DNA from: Marinobacter sp. LV10R510-11A
Lineage (GTDB): Bacteria; Pseudomonadota; Gammaproteobacteria; Pseudomonadales; Oleiphilaceae
Direction of reading: 5' to 3'
Assembly (NCBI RefSeq): GCF_900215155.1
Contig: NZ_LT907980.1
Coordinates: 2,294,001 to 2,358,000, forward strand
Length of the DNA: 64,000 nt
The translations under genes were made by a program, and so were the position numbers. Every line of letters begins with the position of its first letter. Position 1 is the stretch's first letter. The notes under the pieces are model-generated. The model was not told the origin of the DNA and searched no databases. It saw only the letters and a program-made list of their open reading frames with translations. Shown here one piece after another: positions 30,283 through 39,337 of this stretch.

Positions 30283-30651
30283 ATGGAAGGCCGCAAAGCT
30301 ATCGGAACACATTTTGAGGGCGTAGCGGCGCGGTATCTCGCCATTCAAGGTGTGCGGATTCTGGAGCGCAACGTTTATAACCGAGGCGGTGAAATTGACC
30401 TGATAGGGCAGGACAAGAATACGCTCGTTTTCTTTGAGGTTCGTTACCGAGGCAGCGGTAGTCTCGTAGACCCGGCGGGTTCCATTTCATACCCAAAACG
30501 GCAGCGGCTATTGAAAGCCGCTTCGTTTTATCTGCACCGGCACCACTTATGGGACACCCTCTGCCGTATAGACGTAGTGGCAATCAGCCCAGGAACCATT
30601 AAAAAATACCGGGTACAATGGATCAAAAATGCAATCCAGGCGGACGTATAA
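30283..30651 (+). CDS. YraN / UPF0102 family protein (endonuclease-like fold)
   Basis: A protein of 122 residues. It has the pattern of the restriction-endonuclease-like fold: GTHFEGVAARYL, GGEIDLIGQD, and LVFFEVRYRG, followed by SYPKRQRLLKAASFYL. The usual D-ExK motif appears as D-ExR, which is also the case in E. coli YraN, so nuclease activity is uncertain. Function is not established. AGGACAG is near the ATG. It lies between lpoA and the SIS gene, six bases before the latter. Confidence 0.9.
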   Translation: MEGRKAIGTHFEGVAARYLAIQGVRILERNVYNRGGEIDLIGQDKNTLVFFEVRYRGSGSLVDPAGSISYPKRQRLLKAASFYLHRHHLWDTLCRIDVVAISPGTIKKYRVQWIKNAIQADV

Positions 30652-30657
30652 ATTCTG

Positions 30658-31248
30658 ATGAGCAAAACGGAAAACCTGATTAACCAGTTGTTTGCGAGCC
30701 ACATGGAGCATACTGCTCAGGCAGCCAGCAGCGTTGGACCGGCTATTGAGCAGGCTGCAGACGCCTTCGTAAATGCCCTCTTAAATGACGGGAAAATCGT
30801 TACCTGCGCCAACGGTAACGCCAACGTGATTGCTCAGTATTTTTGTACGGCATTCCTGAACCGCTTTGAGCAAGATCGGCCGGCGCTGCCTGCCATCAAT
30901 CTGGGAGCCGACGCAACCACCTACTCAGCTATTTGCCGTGATAACCGTTTCAACGATACTTTCTCACGCCAGGTTAAAGCCATTGGCAAGCCCGGCGACC
31001 TGTTATTCGTGATTGTAGACAATGGCCACAAAGCGAATCTCATTCAGGCCATTCAGGCAGCCCATGACCGGGAAATGAACGTGGTGGTTTTGAGTGCACG
31101 GGAAAAGTCTGACATTACTTCCCTGATGCACGCTGAAGACCACGAGATCGCTCTGAATGACCTCTCGCCCACAGAGGCCACGCCACTGTTACTGCTTGTG
31201 ATTAACGCTCTGTGCTCGTTGGTGGACGGAAAACTTTTCGGGGGCTAA
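30658..31248 (+). CDS. diaA: SIS-domain protein, DiaA/GmhA-like, with altered substrate motifs
   Basis: A protein of 196 residues that matches DiaA by length, position (lpoA-yraN-diaA) and local sequence (FLNRFEQDRPALPAINLGADATTYSAI, KAIGKPGDLLFVI, IQAIQAAHDREMNVVVLSARE, INALCSLVDGKLFGG). DiaA tetramers bind DnaA and time replication initiation in E. coli; GmhA relatives isomerise sedoheptulose 7-phosphate. Both SIS phosphosugar motifs are eroded: the GNGGSA loop reads ANGNAN (51-56), and the STSGNS loop reads VDNGHK (120-125). Isomerase activity is therefore unlikely, while a DnaA-binding role remains possible. A strong terminator follows. Confidence 0.8.
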   Translation: MSKTENLINQLFASHMEHTAQAASSVGPAIEQAADAFVNALLNDGKIVTCANGNANVIAQYFCTAFLNRFEQDRPALPAINLGADATTYSAICRDNRFNDTFSRQVKAIGKPGDLLFVIVDNGHKANLIQAIQAAHDREMNVVVLSAREKSDITSLMHAEDHEIALNDLSPTEATPLLLLVINALCSLVDGKLFGG

Positions 31249-31278
31249 CAAAAAAGCCGGCACGGCCGGCTTTTTTGT
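31248..31278. terminator. Bidirectional rho-independent terminator (diaA / sspB)
   Basis: GCCGGC-ACG-GCCGGC flanked by AAAAAA on the left and TTTTTT on the right, directly after the diaA stop codon. It can end diaA transcripts on the plus strand and sspAB transcripts on the minus strand. Confidence 0.9.
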
Positions 31279-31300
31279 TAGAACTGCTATTCGCTAAAGC

Positions 31301-31732
31301 CTACTTCACGACCTTTAACGTGGGTCGACCAGAAGGCCGATCTTCTTTGCCAGACTGCTTAGAACTCTCACCATCATCGGTACCATCAGGATCAGGAGAG
31401 CCCGGCTCGCTGCCAAACACCATGCCTTCCCCGTTTTCCTTGGCGTAGATGGCCAAAACAGCTTGGAGAGGGATGAACACCTGCATCGGTACTCCACCGA
31501 AGCGCGCGCTGAACTCCAGTGCACTATTACCAACTACCAAGCTACGCACGGCCCCGGGGCAGATATTTAGAACGATTTGTCCGTTCGCCACGTGCTCAGT
31601 AGGCACCTGAACACCTTGAATGCCTGCATCCACCACTATGTATGGCGTGCAGTCGTTATCCAGTATCCACTCATTGAACGCACGAACCAGATACGGGCGG
31701 CTGGATGTCATGGTGATCTTGTTATCAGGCAC
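31301..31732 (-). CDS. sspB: ClpXP protease specificity-enhancing factor SspB
   Basis: A protein of 143 residues. It delivers ssrA-tagged and other substrates to ClpXP. The substrate-binding domain (SSRPYLVRAFNEWILDNDCTPYIVVDA, GQIVLNICPGAV, FSARFGGVPMQVFIPLQAVLAIYAKENGEGM) is followed by an acidic flexible tail and the ClpX-binding end RPTLKVVK. The start is taken as the GTG at 31732, with GGAG eight bases upstream; an ATG at 31711 lacks a ribosome site. It follows sspA after 42 bases. Confidence 0.95.
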   Translation of the reverse strand: MPDNKITMTSSRPYLVRAFNEWILDNDCTPYIVVDAGIQGVQVPTEHVANGQIVLNICPGAVRSLVVGNSALEFSARFGGVPMQVFIPLQAVLAIYAKENGEGMVFGSEPGSPDPDGTDDGESSKQSGKEDRPSGRPTLKVVK

Positions 31733-31774
31733 TGCTAGTCTCCTGTTCCCTAAAGCGGAACCCTGCCAAATAAA

Positions 31775-32404
31775 TCAGCTACGGATGTCTTCTTCAAGAT
31801 CGGAAAGGCTTGCCTTGAAACCTTCACGCGCAAAAATGCTATCCATATACTTCTGCAAGGGCTTAGCCTGCTTGTCATTGAGTTCTATGCCCAGTGACGG
31901 CAAACGCCAGAGTATAGGAGCAATACAGCAATCCACAATGGTAAATTCCTCAGAGAGGAAAAACGGCATTTCACCAAACAGCGGCGCGGTTGCGAGCAGG
32001 CTTTCACGCAATTCCTTACGAGCCACCTCTGATGCTTTGACGTTTGGCTGGTTTAGAATCTGATCTACCAAGCCGCACCAATCTTTCTGGACCCGATGGA
32101 TCATCAGCCGGCTGTTCGCACGGGCCACCGGATAAACCGGCAACAGCGGTGGATGCGGGAAGCGCTCATCAAGATATTCCATCATGATGTTGGGCTCATA
32201 CAGAATCAGATCGCGATCCACCAGAGTCGGCAGGGCGTTATACGGATTCAGATCAGCCAGCTCTGCCGGTGGATTATCCGGGTCAACATCAACGATATCA
32301 ACGGTAACGCCCTTCTCTGCCAACACAATACGCACTCTATGGCTATAGTGGCTGGTCGGATCTGAGAAAAACGTCATCGAGGACCGCTTGGTAACAACGC
32401 CCAT
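31775..32404 (-). CDS. sspA: Stringent starvation protein A (GST-like)
   Basis: A protein of 209 residues with a glutathione S-transferase fold. SspA binds RNA polymerase and acts in the stationary-phase and acid response. Family stretches are [63 protein letters not shown] and the C-terminal [18 protein letters not shown]. In pseudomonads, sspA and sspB sit next to petC as here. The gene begins about 50 bases after the petC terminator on the same strand. Confidence 0.95.
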   Translation of the reverse strand: MGVVTKRSSMTFFSDPTSHYSHRVRIVLAEKGVTVDIVDVDPDNPPAELADLNPYNALPTLVDRDLILYEPNIMMEYLDERFPHPPLLPVYPVARANSRLMIHRVQKDWCGLVDQILNQPNVKASEVARKELRESLLATAPLFGEMPFFLSEEFTIVDCCIAPILWRLPSLGIELNDKQAKPLQKYMDSIFAREGFKASLSDLEEDIRS

Positions 32405-32453
32405 AGAACTACCTCACCAGTAAACAAACCGAAATGGCCCTGAAAAACGCAAA

Positions 32454-32486
32454 AGTTCCAGCGGGCCGATTAACGCCCGCTGGAAC
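32454..32486 (-). terminator. Rho-independent terminator of petABC
   Basis: A perfect 13-bp stem (AGTTCCAGCGGGC with its complement) and a loop of about seven bases, followed on the minus strand by TTTTGCGTTTTT. It lies 28 bases after the petC stop codon. Confidence 0.9.
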
Positions 32487-32513
32487 TCAGGGAACGGGAT
32501 TATACCCTATTTC

Positions 32514-33269
32514 TCAGTGTACGTCCTTCCAGTACTCACGATTGAGCAAGTAAGCGAAGACAAAGAAAATAGCAACAAAGATCAGTACGAATATCCCTAG
32601 GCGCTCACGCTCAACCTTGATCGGATCCGCCATGTAGGACATGAAGTTGGTCAAGTCGTACATTGCACTGTCGAATTCAGCGCCAGACATGCTGCCTTCC
32701 GTAGCGTATTCCGGGCACGCACTCGCGTTATTGATGTTGCCGCTCAACGGCTCAACACTAGGCTTTGTGCCAATGTTGGGCTCGACCGCACACAACCCCT
32801 GCAGACCTACCATCACGTGGGGCATGCCCACGTTGTCGAACACCACATTGTTTACACCCAGCGGGCGTGATTCATCTTTATAGAAACCACGCAGGTAGGA
32901 GTAAACCCAGGACTCACCGCGCAAGCGGGTTTCCAGCGTAAGATCCGGTGGCGGAGCACCAAACCAGTCCGCAGCCACATCCTTATCCATGGAGTTTTTC
33001 ATCAGCTCGCCAATCTGGGCGCCGGTGAAGATAAGATTCTCCTTGAACAGATCAACAGGAATCTCAAGATCGTCAGCAACCCGCTTGTAACGAGCGTACT
33101 GCATGGAGTGACACCCCATACAGTAGTTGGTGAACATAGCAGCACCACGCTGGAGAGATGCCTTATTGGTGTGGTCCGTCTCAATATGATCAAGCGGAAC
33201 ACCAGCACCGGCTGCCAGCCCGAGAACCGGCAGGAATGCGATGAAAAGACCAAAAATCAGCTTTCTCAT
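32514..33269 (-). CDS. petC: Ubiquinol-cytochrome c reductase, cytochrome c1
   Basis: A protein of 251 residues. A signal peptide (first 20 or so residues) is followed by the haem-binding CMGCH (Cys50, Cys53, His54), the typical SLQRGAAMFTNYCMGCHSMQYARY context, and a C-terminal membrane anchor at about 225-244. It passes electrons from the Rieske centre to soluble cytochromes on the periplasmic side of complex III. The start overlaps the petB stop by one base (TAATG). Confidence 0.97.
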   Translation of the reverse strand: MRKLIFGLFIAFLPVLGLAAGAGVPLDHIETDHTNKASLQRGAAMFTNYCMGCHSMQYARYKRVADDLEIPVDLFKENLIFTGAQIGELMKNSMDKDVAADWFGAPPPDLTLETRLRGESWVYSYLRGFYKDESRPLGVNNVVFDNVGMPHVMVGLQGLCAVEPNIGTKPSVEPLSGNINNASACPEYATEGSMSGAEFDSAMYDLTNFMSYMADPIKVERERLGIFVLIFVAIFFVFAYLLNREYWKDVH

Positions 33270-34501
33270 TATCCTGTCACCCTCTCTGGTACTGGCTTAG
33301 TTTTCTCCATGCGCGTATAGAACGGCATCAGAATGAAGTAGAGGAAGTACACGGCTGTAAGAATCTGCGCCACAGTGGTACGACCTTCGGTCGCCGGCAC
33401 AAGGCCGAGATAACCGAGAATAACAAAACTCACTGCAAACAGCGTCAGCGCGATCTTGCTCAGCCACCCTTTATAGCGAATGGAACGCACTGGGCTTCTG
33501 TCAAGCCAAGGCAACACAAACAGAATCGCAATGGCACCACCCATGACAACCACACCCCAGAACTTCGCCGGCAACCCGAAGAGATCAATCGTGACTGCGC
33601 GCAACATGGCGTAGAAGGGCGTGAAGTACCACACAGGTGCAATATGCGCAGGCGTCTTCAGCGGATTCGCAGGCTCAAAGTTTGGCTTTTCAATAAAGAG
33701 ACCGCCCATCTCAGGAAAGAAGAACACCACAACAAAGAAGATAAAGAAGAATACCGCCACGCCCACCAAGTCGTGCACAGAGTAGTAGGGATGGAACGGG
33801 ATACCGTCTTTCGGAATGCCGTTTTCATCCTTATTCTTCTTGATCTCGATACCGTCGGGGTTGTTGGAGCCCACTTCATGCAACGCAAGAATGTGAAGAA
33901 CCACAAGGCCGAGCAGAACGATCGGCAGAGCAACTACGTGCAGGGCAAAGAACCGATTCAGTGTAATACCGGAGATCAGGTAATCACCACGAATCCACAG
34001 AGACAGATCTTCACCAATAACAGGGATGGCACCAAACAGGTTCACGATGACCTGAGCACCCCAGTAGGACATCTGCCCCCAAGGCAGCAAGTAGCCCATG
34101 AAAGCTTCTGCCATCAGCACAAAATAAATTAGCATACCGAACAGCCAGATCAGCTCCCGGGGCTTCTGATAAGAACCGTACATAAGACCACGGAACATGT
34201 GGAGGTAAACCACAATAAAGAAAGCGGAAGCACCCGTGGAGTGCAGGTAGCGCAACAGCCAGCCCCATTGAACATCACGCATGATGTACTCAACGGAGGC
34301 GAACGCACCTTCACCCGTCGGGTTGTAGCTCATAGTGAGCCAGATACCAGTCACCAATTGGTTAACCAGTACCAACATCGCCAAAGATCCGAAAAAATAC
34401 CAGAAATTGAAGTTTTTCGGCGCGTAATATTTTGCCAGGTGTTTATTCCAGGCATCAACAACTGGCAGACGCTCGTCTACCCAATTTAGAAGCTTCTGCA
34501 T
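33269..34501 (-). CDS. petB: Ubiquinol-cytochrome c reductase, cytochrome b
   Basis: A protein of 410 residues, the length usual in gammaproteobacteria, with eight or more membrane helices. Haem-ligand region motifs include LRYLHSTGASAFFIVVYLHMFRGL and FFALHVVALPIVLLGLVVLHILALHEVGSNNPDG; the quinol-site PEWY-type loop is replaced by APVWYFTPFYAMLRA. PVW instead of PEW is common in this group. It overlaps both petA and petC by one base (TAATG), so the three subunits are translated together. Confidence 0.97.
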   Translation of the reverse strand: MQKLLNWVDERLPVVDAWNKHLAKYYAPKNFNFWYFFGSLAMLVLVNQLVTGIWLTMSYNPTGEGAFASVEYIMRDVQWGWLLRYLHSTGASAFFIVVYLHMFRGLMYGSYQKPRELIWLFGMLIYFVLMAEAFMGYLLPWGQMSYWGAQVIVNLFGAIPVIGEDLSLWIRGDYLISGITLNRFFALHVVALPIVLLGLVVLHILALHEVGSNNPDGIEIKKNKDENGIPKDGIPFHPYYSVHDLVGVAVFFFIFFVVVFFFPEMGGLFIEKPNFEPANPLKTPAHIAPVWYFTPFYAMLRAVTIDLFGLPAKFWGVVVMGGAIAILFVLPWLDRSPVRSIRYKGWLSKIALTLFAVSFVILGYLGLVPATEGRTTVAQILTAVYFLYFILMPFYTRMEKTKPVPERVTG

Positions 34502-35094
34502 TACGCGTCCTCCGGATCAAGACCAATCGTGAGAGTCGCGTCATCGTCGTAACGATAAGGCGGAACCTGCAGGTTCAGCGGAGCAGGCATCCCTGTATAT
34601 ACCCGCCCGGCCATATCGAACCGGGACCCGTGGCACGGACAGAACATGCCGCCAAGCCACTCATCACCCAGATCTGCCGGAGCTAATTCCGGGCGATACG
34701 AGGGTACGCAGCCCAGATGGGTGCAGATACCGACCAGAACGGCCATCTCGGGCTTCAGCGACCTCAGTATGCCGTCAATGTATGGCGGCTGCTGCGGCTC
34801 TTCAGACTGAGGATCCCTCATCTTGTCGTTGAGCTTTATTATGTTGCTCTGCATCTCGTCTGTGCGGCGGATAAGCCAGACCGGCATACCCCGCCACGCA
34901 ACGGTGACCTGCTGACCCGGTTCAATCTTACTGATATTGACGGTTACCGGCGCACCAGCCGCCTCCGCTTTGGCACTGGGATTCCAGGATGCCACGAAAG
35001 GAACTGCCGCACCGACGACGCCGACTCCACCGACCGCAGCCGTAGCGCCGATCAGAAATCGGCGTCGACCTTGGCTCACGTCGCCATTATTCAT
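34501..35094 (-). CDS. petA: Ubiquinol-cytochrome c reductase, Rieske iron-sulfur subunit
   Basis: A protein of 197 residues. It has a twin-arginine signal (GRRRFLIGATAAVGG) whose hydrophobic part remains as the membrane anchor. The 2Fe-2S ligands lie in CTHLGC (124-129) and CPCHGS (152-157). It carries electrons from ubiquinol to cytochrome c1. It is the first gene of petABC, after the rpsI terminator, with a perfect palindrome about 100 bases upstream. Confidence 0.97.
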   Translation of the reverse strand: MNNGDVSQGRRRFLIGATAAVGGVGVVGAAVPFVASWNPSAKAEAAGAPVTVNISKIEPGQQVTVAWRGMPVWLIRRTDEMQSNIIKLNDKMRDPQSEEPQQPPYIDGILRSLKPEMAVLVGICTHLGCVPSYRPELAPADLGDEWLGGMFCPCHGSRFDMAGRVYTGMPAPLNLQVPPYRYDDDATLTIGLDPEDA

Positions 35095-35189
35095 TATGGT
35101 TTTCTCCCATCAGGCGATGTCACAGCCCGCCAGAAAGCCGACAGTGCGCATCAAAAAGAACTTCTCAACCCAAAAATATAAGCGTTCAA

Positions 35190-35208
35190 ATGGTAATGAA
35201 ATTACCAT
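35190..35208. promoter_or_regulatory. Perfect 19-bp palindrome upstream of petA, candidate operator
   Basis: ATGGTAATGAAATTACCAT has 8-bp arms around a 3-base centre. It lies 96-114 bases upstream of the petA start codon, directly upstream of a possible -10 box (TATATT on the minus strand). No U-run follows, so a terminator is unlikely. The binding protein is not known to me. Confidence 0.55.
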
Positions 35209-35285
35209 GTTCTTACAAGTCAGAAAGCCGCCACCAGAGCCTGTTCTCTGCCCCAGATCAATTTGGATAACATTGATCCTGAAAC

Positions 35286-35317
35286 AAAAAAACCCGACCA
35301 AAATAGCCGGGTTTTTT
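35286..35317 (-). terminator. Rho-independent terminator of rplM-rpsI
   Basis: On the minus strand CCCGGC and GTCGGG flank a short loop, followed by TTTTTTTG. It starts 21 bases after the rpsI stop codon. Confidence 0.85.
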
Positions 35318-35337
35318 GAGATCTGCTCCAGCGAAAC

Positions 35338-35730
35338 TTAACGCTTGGAGAACTGAGGACGCTTACGCGCCTTACGCAGACCAACTTTCTTACGCTCAAC
35401 TGCACGAGCATCACGAGTTACATAACCCGCTTTACGCATCGCCGGACGCAGAGTTTCATCATAATCCATCAGCGCGCGAGTCAGGCCGTGACGAATAGCG
35501 CCTGCCTGACCACTGCTGCCACCACCTTTAACGGTGATGTTCAGATCAAAACGATCCACGGATTCAGAAAGAACCAGAGGCTGACGCACGATCATGCGAA
35601 GAGTCTCGCGACCGAAGAATTCTTCAATCGTGCGACCGTTAATGGAGATGTTACCGCTTCCCGGCTTGATGAACACCCGAGCCGTGGACGTTTTGCGGCG
35701 ACCAGTACCGTAATTTTGTGCTACAGACAT
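35338..35730 (-). CDS. rpsI: 30S ribosomal protein S9
   Basis: A protein of 130 residues, full length. It contains [26 protein letters not shown] and the basic C-terminal tail ending [11 protein letters not shown], whose last residues reach the P-site tRNA. It is transcribed with rplM, 12 bases downstream of it. Confidence 0.99.
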   Translation of the reverse strand: MSVAQNYGTGRRKTSTARVFIKPGSGNISINGRTIEEFFGRETLRMIVRQPLVLSESVDRFDLNITVKGGGSSGQAGAIRHGLTRALMDYDETLRPAMRKAGYVTRDARAVERKKVGLRKARKRPQFSKR

Positions 35731-35742
35731 ATCCGCCTTCCG

Positions 35743-36171
35743 TTAAATGTCGAGTTCTTTGGGCTGCTGGGCTGTATGAGGATGCTCAGTGCCAGCATAG
35801 ATTTTCAGCTTCCTGAACATGGCGCGACCAAGCGGGCCCTTCGGAAGCATGCCTTTGACAGACTTCTGAATTACTTGCTCAGGCGCTTTTGCAATCAGCT
35901 TTTCAAAGCTAATTGACTTGATCCCACCCGGAAACCCGGTATGACTGTAGTACATCTTGTCAGATGACTTATTGCCGGTAACCCGCACCTGGCCTGCATT
36001 GATAACAACAATGTAATCGCCAGTGTCTACATGAGGGGTATACTCAGGCTTATGCTTGCCCCGCAGACGAAGGGCGATTTCGGTTGACAGACGACCCAGC
36101 GTCTTGCCGGCTGCGTCTACAACGTACCAGTCACGTTTTACGGTTTCTGGTTTCGCACTCAGAGTCTTCAT
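35743..36171 (-). CDS. rplM: 50S ribosomal protein L13
   Basis: A protein of 142 residues from the ATG at 36171 ([20 protein letters not shown]), with AAGGCGG upstream. The family block [18 protein letters not shown] and the C-terminal [16 protein letters not shown] are present. A longer frame to 36234 does not match L13. The 170-base leader (36172-36340) can fold and may carry feedback control as known in E. coli, but I cannot show this. Confidence 0.99.
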   Translation of the reverse strand: MKTLSAKPETVKRDWYVVDAAGKTLGRLSTEIALRLRGKHKPEYTPHVDTGDYIVVINAGQVRVTGNKSSDKMYYSHTGFPGGIKSISFEKLIAKAPEQVIQKSVKGMLPKGPLGRAMFRKLKIYAGTEHPHTAQQPKELDI

Positions 36172-36323
36172 TAATTCCGCCTTGAACGCTATAAAAAGAA
36201 ACGTTAAAAACCGCCACCGGAAAGTGTAGTCCACCCGGAGGAAGTTCTGTACCTATAATTTGATCGGCAGTGACACTATTCGGGGCTGAGATAGTGGCAT
36301 CGCCATGAAAAGCCAGGTGGCGA

Positions 36324-36352
36324 AGTATACTCGAACGATTAATGAAAACCAA
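36324..36352 (-). promoter_or_regulatory. Candidate promoter of rplM-rpsI
   Basis: On the minus strand TTGGTT (36347-36352) and TATACT (36324-36329) are separated by 17 bases. It lies about 150 bases before the rplM start codon, leaving a long leader. Confidence 0.65.
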
Positions 36353-36383
36353 CCCTGCTTTGTGTAGTTTTATTGCTCTAATA

Positions 36384-37169
36384 TCACCATAAAGACTGGC
36401 CGTATAACAGTTGCGTATTGGCAAATAAAACAGAAGCCAGTAAATCGGGTTTCTCGCTCCGTATCTCAGACAGACATTCAAAAATTCTGCGAAGGTATAC
36501 TGGGGAATTTGCACCCGCCTCAACGCCCTCTGGCGCCATGTCTGGCGCATCTGTTTCAAGCACTAGGGATTCCAGTGGCAAACGGGCAACGGTATCTCGG
36601 GTTTTGCGCGCACGGGGGTGCGTAATGACCCCTCCTACCCCGATAAAACACCCCTGGCCTACCAGCTTTGTGGCTTGCTGATAGCTACCGGAAAACCCGT
36701 GCAGCAGCGCCCTACCGCCCCAGCTCCCACGCTTTAGGGTGGCATGAACTTCGTCGTGGGCTTTGACTGAATGAATAATCAGAGGAAATCCAAGCTTTGA
36801 CGCCAGCTCAATTTGAGATTCAAACCAGGGGTATTGAGCACTCATATCGCCCCGCAAACGATCCAACCCGCACTCCCCGATACCCACACAGCGCTCCGGC
36901 CGTGACCCTAGAATCTGCTCTAGACTCTCCAGATCTGCGATGGAATGCTCATCCACAAACCACGGGTGGATGCCGAGACAATAATACAATCCAGAATGCG
37001 CCAGAGCCGTTTCCTGCACACGTCCCCAGTCCGGGCGGCGCACGCCGGGAATGACCAACCCGACAATACCGTTACTCAAAGCAGCATCAAGCGCACTGAA
37101 GCGATGCCCATCAAACTGTGGAAAATCAAAGTGGCAATGGGCATCAACCAGTTTCAAACCAACCTCCAC
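36384..37169 (-). CDS. TatD-family metal-dependent hydrolase (DNase)
   Basis: A protein of 261 residues, full length for TatD/YcfH proteins. Metal-ligand motifs are in order: DAHCHFDFPQFDGHR, CVGIGECGLD, PLIIHSVKAHDE, LLHGFSGS and LETDAPDMAPEG. The family has 3'-5' exonuclease activity, with roles proposed in DNA repair and D-aminoacyl-tRNA proofreading. It starts 11 bases after the prfC stop, so it may be read with prfC. Confidence 0.92.
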   Translation of the reverse strand: MEVGLKLVDAHCHFDFPQFDGHRFSALDAALSNGIVGLVIPGVRRPDWGRVQETALAHSGLYYCLGIHPWFVDEHSIADLESLEQILGSRPERCVGIGECGLDRLRGDMSAQYPWFESQIELASKLGFPLIIHSVKAHDEVHATLKRGSWGGRALLHGFSGSYQQATKLVGQGCFIGVGGVITHPRARKTRDTVARLPLESLVLETDAPDMAPEGVEAGANSPVYLRRIFECLSEIRSEKPDLLASVLFANTQLLYGQSLW

Positions 37170-37180
37170 AGGCTACAGGA

Positions 37181-38767
37181 TCAGTGCTCGCGGGTCTTAT
37201 GGAACTCGACGTCTGGGTAGCGCTCCTGAGCCAGGTTGAGATTTACTCTGGTCGGTGCGATATACGCCAAGCGATCTCCACCATCAAGCGCCAGGTTATC
37301 GTTATTCTTTCGTTGGAACTCGTCCAGCTTGCGATCGTCGGCGCAGGTTACCCAGCGCGCGGTTGCAACGTTGATCGGCTCATACATGGCCTCAACCTTG
37401 TACTCAGTCTTGAGACGGCTAACGACTACGTCAAACTGCAGTACACCCACTGCGCCTACAATTAAATCGTTATTACGTAACGGCCGGAAGACCTGCACAG
37501 CGCCCTCTTCTGAGAGCTGAATCAGCCCTTTCTGGAGCTGCTTAGCTTTCAAGGGATCTTTCAGCCGGATACGACGGAACAGCTCAGGCGCAAAGTTGGG
37601 AATGCCAGTAAACTTCATATCCTGACCGGCGGTAAACGTATCCCCCAGCTGGATAGTGCCGTGGTTGTGCAGGCCGATGATATCACCGGCGTAAGCTTCC
37701 TCTGCATGTGCTCGGTCACCAGCCATAAACGTCAGCGCATCCGAGAAGCGAACATCTTTTGCAATTCGAACATGGCGGGCTTTCATGCCTTGACTGTATT
37801 TGCCAGACACAACACGCATAAACGCAACTCTGTCCCGGTGTTGCGGGTCCATATTAGCTTGAATCTTAAAAACAAAACCGGAGAAGCCTTGGTCGTCGGG
37901 CTGCACCAGCCTCTGATCAGTCTCTCGGGGCTGAGGCTCTGGTGCCCAGTCGACCAAACCTTCCAGCATATGATCAACGCCAAAGTTGCCTAACGCTGTG
38001 CCGAAAAATACCGGGGTCAGTTCGCCCGCCAAAAACGCCTTAAGATCGAATTCGTGAGAAGCACCCTTAACCAGCTCTACCTCTTCTCGCAACTCGCTGG
38101 CGTATTCACCAAGAACGGTATCAAGCTCCGGATTATCCAGCCCACTGATTACTCGAACGTCCTGAATGGTATGGCCGCGCCCGCCCTGGTACAGAATGAC
38201 CTCATCCCGGAGCAGGTGATAAACGCCCTTAAAGCTCTTACCCATGCCGATCGGCCAAGTAATGGGCGCGCAGGCAATTTTCAGAACGTCCTCAACCTCA
38301 TCCATAAGCTCAACTGGATCACGGGTATCGCGGTCCAGCTTGTTCATGAAGGTCAGAATAGGTGTGTCCCTGAGGCGCGTAACTTCCATCAGTTTGATGG
38401 TGCGCTCTTCAACACCTTTGGCGCTGTCGATTACCATCAGACAAGAGTCTACGGCCGTAAGAGTGCGGTAAGTATCTTCTGAGAAATCCTCGTGGCCCGG
38501 CGTATCTAGCAGGTTCACCAGCTTGCCACCGTAAGGAAACTGCATCACGGACGTGGTTACCGAAATGCCCCGCTCCTTCTCCATGTCCATCCAGTCAGAT
38601 TTGGCATGCTGCCCGGATTTTTTACCCTTGACCGTGCCCGCTCTCTGTATAGCGTGCCCGAATAAAAGAACTTTTTCGGTAATCGTGGTTTTACCCGCGT
38701 CTGGGTGAGAAATGATTGCGAAGGTGCGGCGTTTGGCCACTTCCTGGGAAAGGTCAGACATAGTCAA
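37181..38767 (-). CDS. prfC: Peptide chain release factor 3
   Basis: A protein of 528 residues, full length for RF3, a GTPase that removes RF1 and RF2 from the ribosome. The G1 loop is in [19 protein letters not shown], then the switch region [28 protein letters not shown] and [10 protein letters not shown]. Upstream at 38804-38809 there is a perfect TATAAT on the minus strand, about 40 bases before the start codon, although the -35 match is poor. Confidence 0.97.
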   Translation of the reverse strand: MTMSDLSQEVAKRRTFAIISHPDAGKTTITEKVLLFGHAIQRAGTVKGKKSGQHAKSDWMDMEKERGISVTTSVMQFPYGGKLVNLLDTPGHEDFSEDTYRTLTAVDSCLMVIDSAKGVEERTIKLMEVTRLRDTPILTFMNKLDRDTRDPVELMDEVEDVLKIACAPITWPIGMGKSFKGVYHLLRDEVILYQGGRGHTIQDVRVISGLDNPELDTVLGEYASELREEVELVKGASHEFDLKAFLAGELTPVFFGTALGNFGVDHMLEGLVDWAPEPQPRETDQRLVQPDDQGFSGFVFKIQANMDPQHRDRVAFMRVVSGKYSQGMKARHVRIAKDVRFSDALTFMAGDRAHAEEAYAGDIIGLHNHGTIQLGDTFTAGQDMKFTGIPNFAPELFRRIRLKDPLKAKQLQKGLIQLSEEGAVQVFRPLRNNDLIVGAVGVLQFDVVVSRLKTEYKVEAMYEPINVATARWVTCADDRKLDEFQRKNNDNLALDGGDRLAYIAPTRVNLNLAQERYPDVEFHKTREH

Positions 38768-38848
38768 AGAGCAACCTGCGTCAAATGTTCGGGAAAGGCT
38801 GTCATTATAGGGACTAAGGGGTCATTACGCGAACAGAAGCGACAACCT

Positions 38849-39337
38849 TCAAGGCTGTATGAGCAGGGACATTATCCGCGCATCTTCTCGCCCCGAAGAA
38901 GCAGGATAGTATTGAGGGCGACGACCTATTTCCTCAAATCCTTCTTTGCGATAGAGCTTGCACGCAACGCTGTTGCTCTGCCGGACTTCCAGAAGAACCT
39001 GATTCATGCTCTCGCGGAGCGCCTCTGCAACAAGGTGACGCAACAAACGTTTTCCGGCTCCATGGCCGCGCGCGTCCGGGTGGACACAAAGATTCAGGAG
39101 GTGAACCTCATCAAGTATATAAGTCACTACCGCGTATCCAACCAGCAAATCATCTAGGCAAGCCCCCCATAAACGATAACTTGGTTTGAAACAGTCCAGA
39201 AACACCCCTTCGGCCCAAGGGTGAGAGTGGCCCTGATGCTCGATATCTAGCATCCTAGGTAGGTCTTCGGACACCAGCGGCCGTAGCGTTAGCTCAAGCC
39301 CTAGGGAGGAGTTATATAAGCTTTCTCTTTTCTGCAT
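38849..39337 (-). CDS. rimI: Ribosomal protein S18-alanine N-acetyltransferase
   Basis: A protein of 162 residues with a GNAT fold. It acetylates the N-terminal alanine of S18 in enterics. The acetyl-CoA loop ARGHGAGKRLLRHLV is visible, with the RimI-like N-terminal block MLDIEHQGHSHPWAEGVFLDCF and NSVACKLYRKEGFEEIGRRPQYY. Its ATG overlaps the stop of the upstream gene (TGATG), the coupling also known for holD-rimI of E. coli. Confidence 0.92.
   Translation of the reverse strand: MQKRESLYNSSLGLELTLRPLVSEDLPRMLDIEHQGHSHPWAEGVFLDCFKPSYRLWGACLDDLLVGYAVVTYILDEVHLLNLCVHPDARGHGAGKRLLRHLVAEALRESMNQVLLEVRQSNSVACKLYRKEGFEEIGRRPQYYPASSGREDARIMSLLIQP

Noticed and set aside
30283-30651. The ExR in place of ExK in the YraN motif considered as a loss of function
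   Set aside because: E. coli YraN has the same EVRYR sequence, so it is normal for this family.
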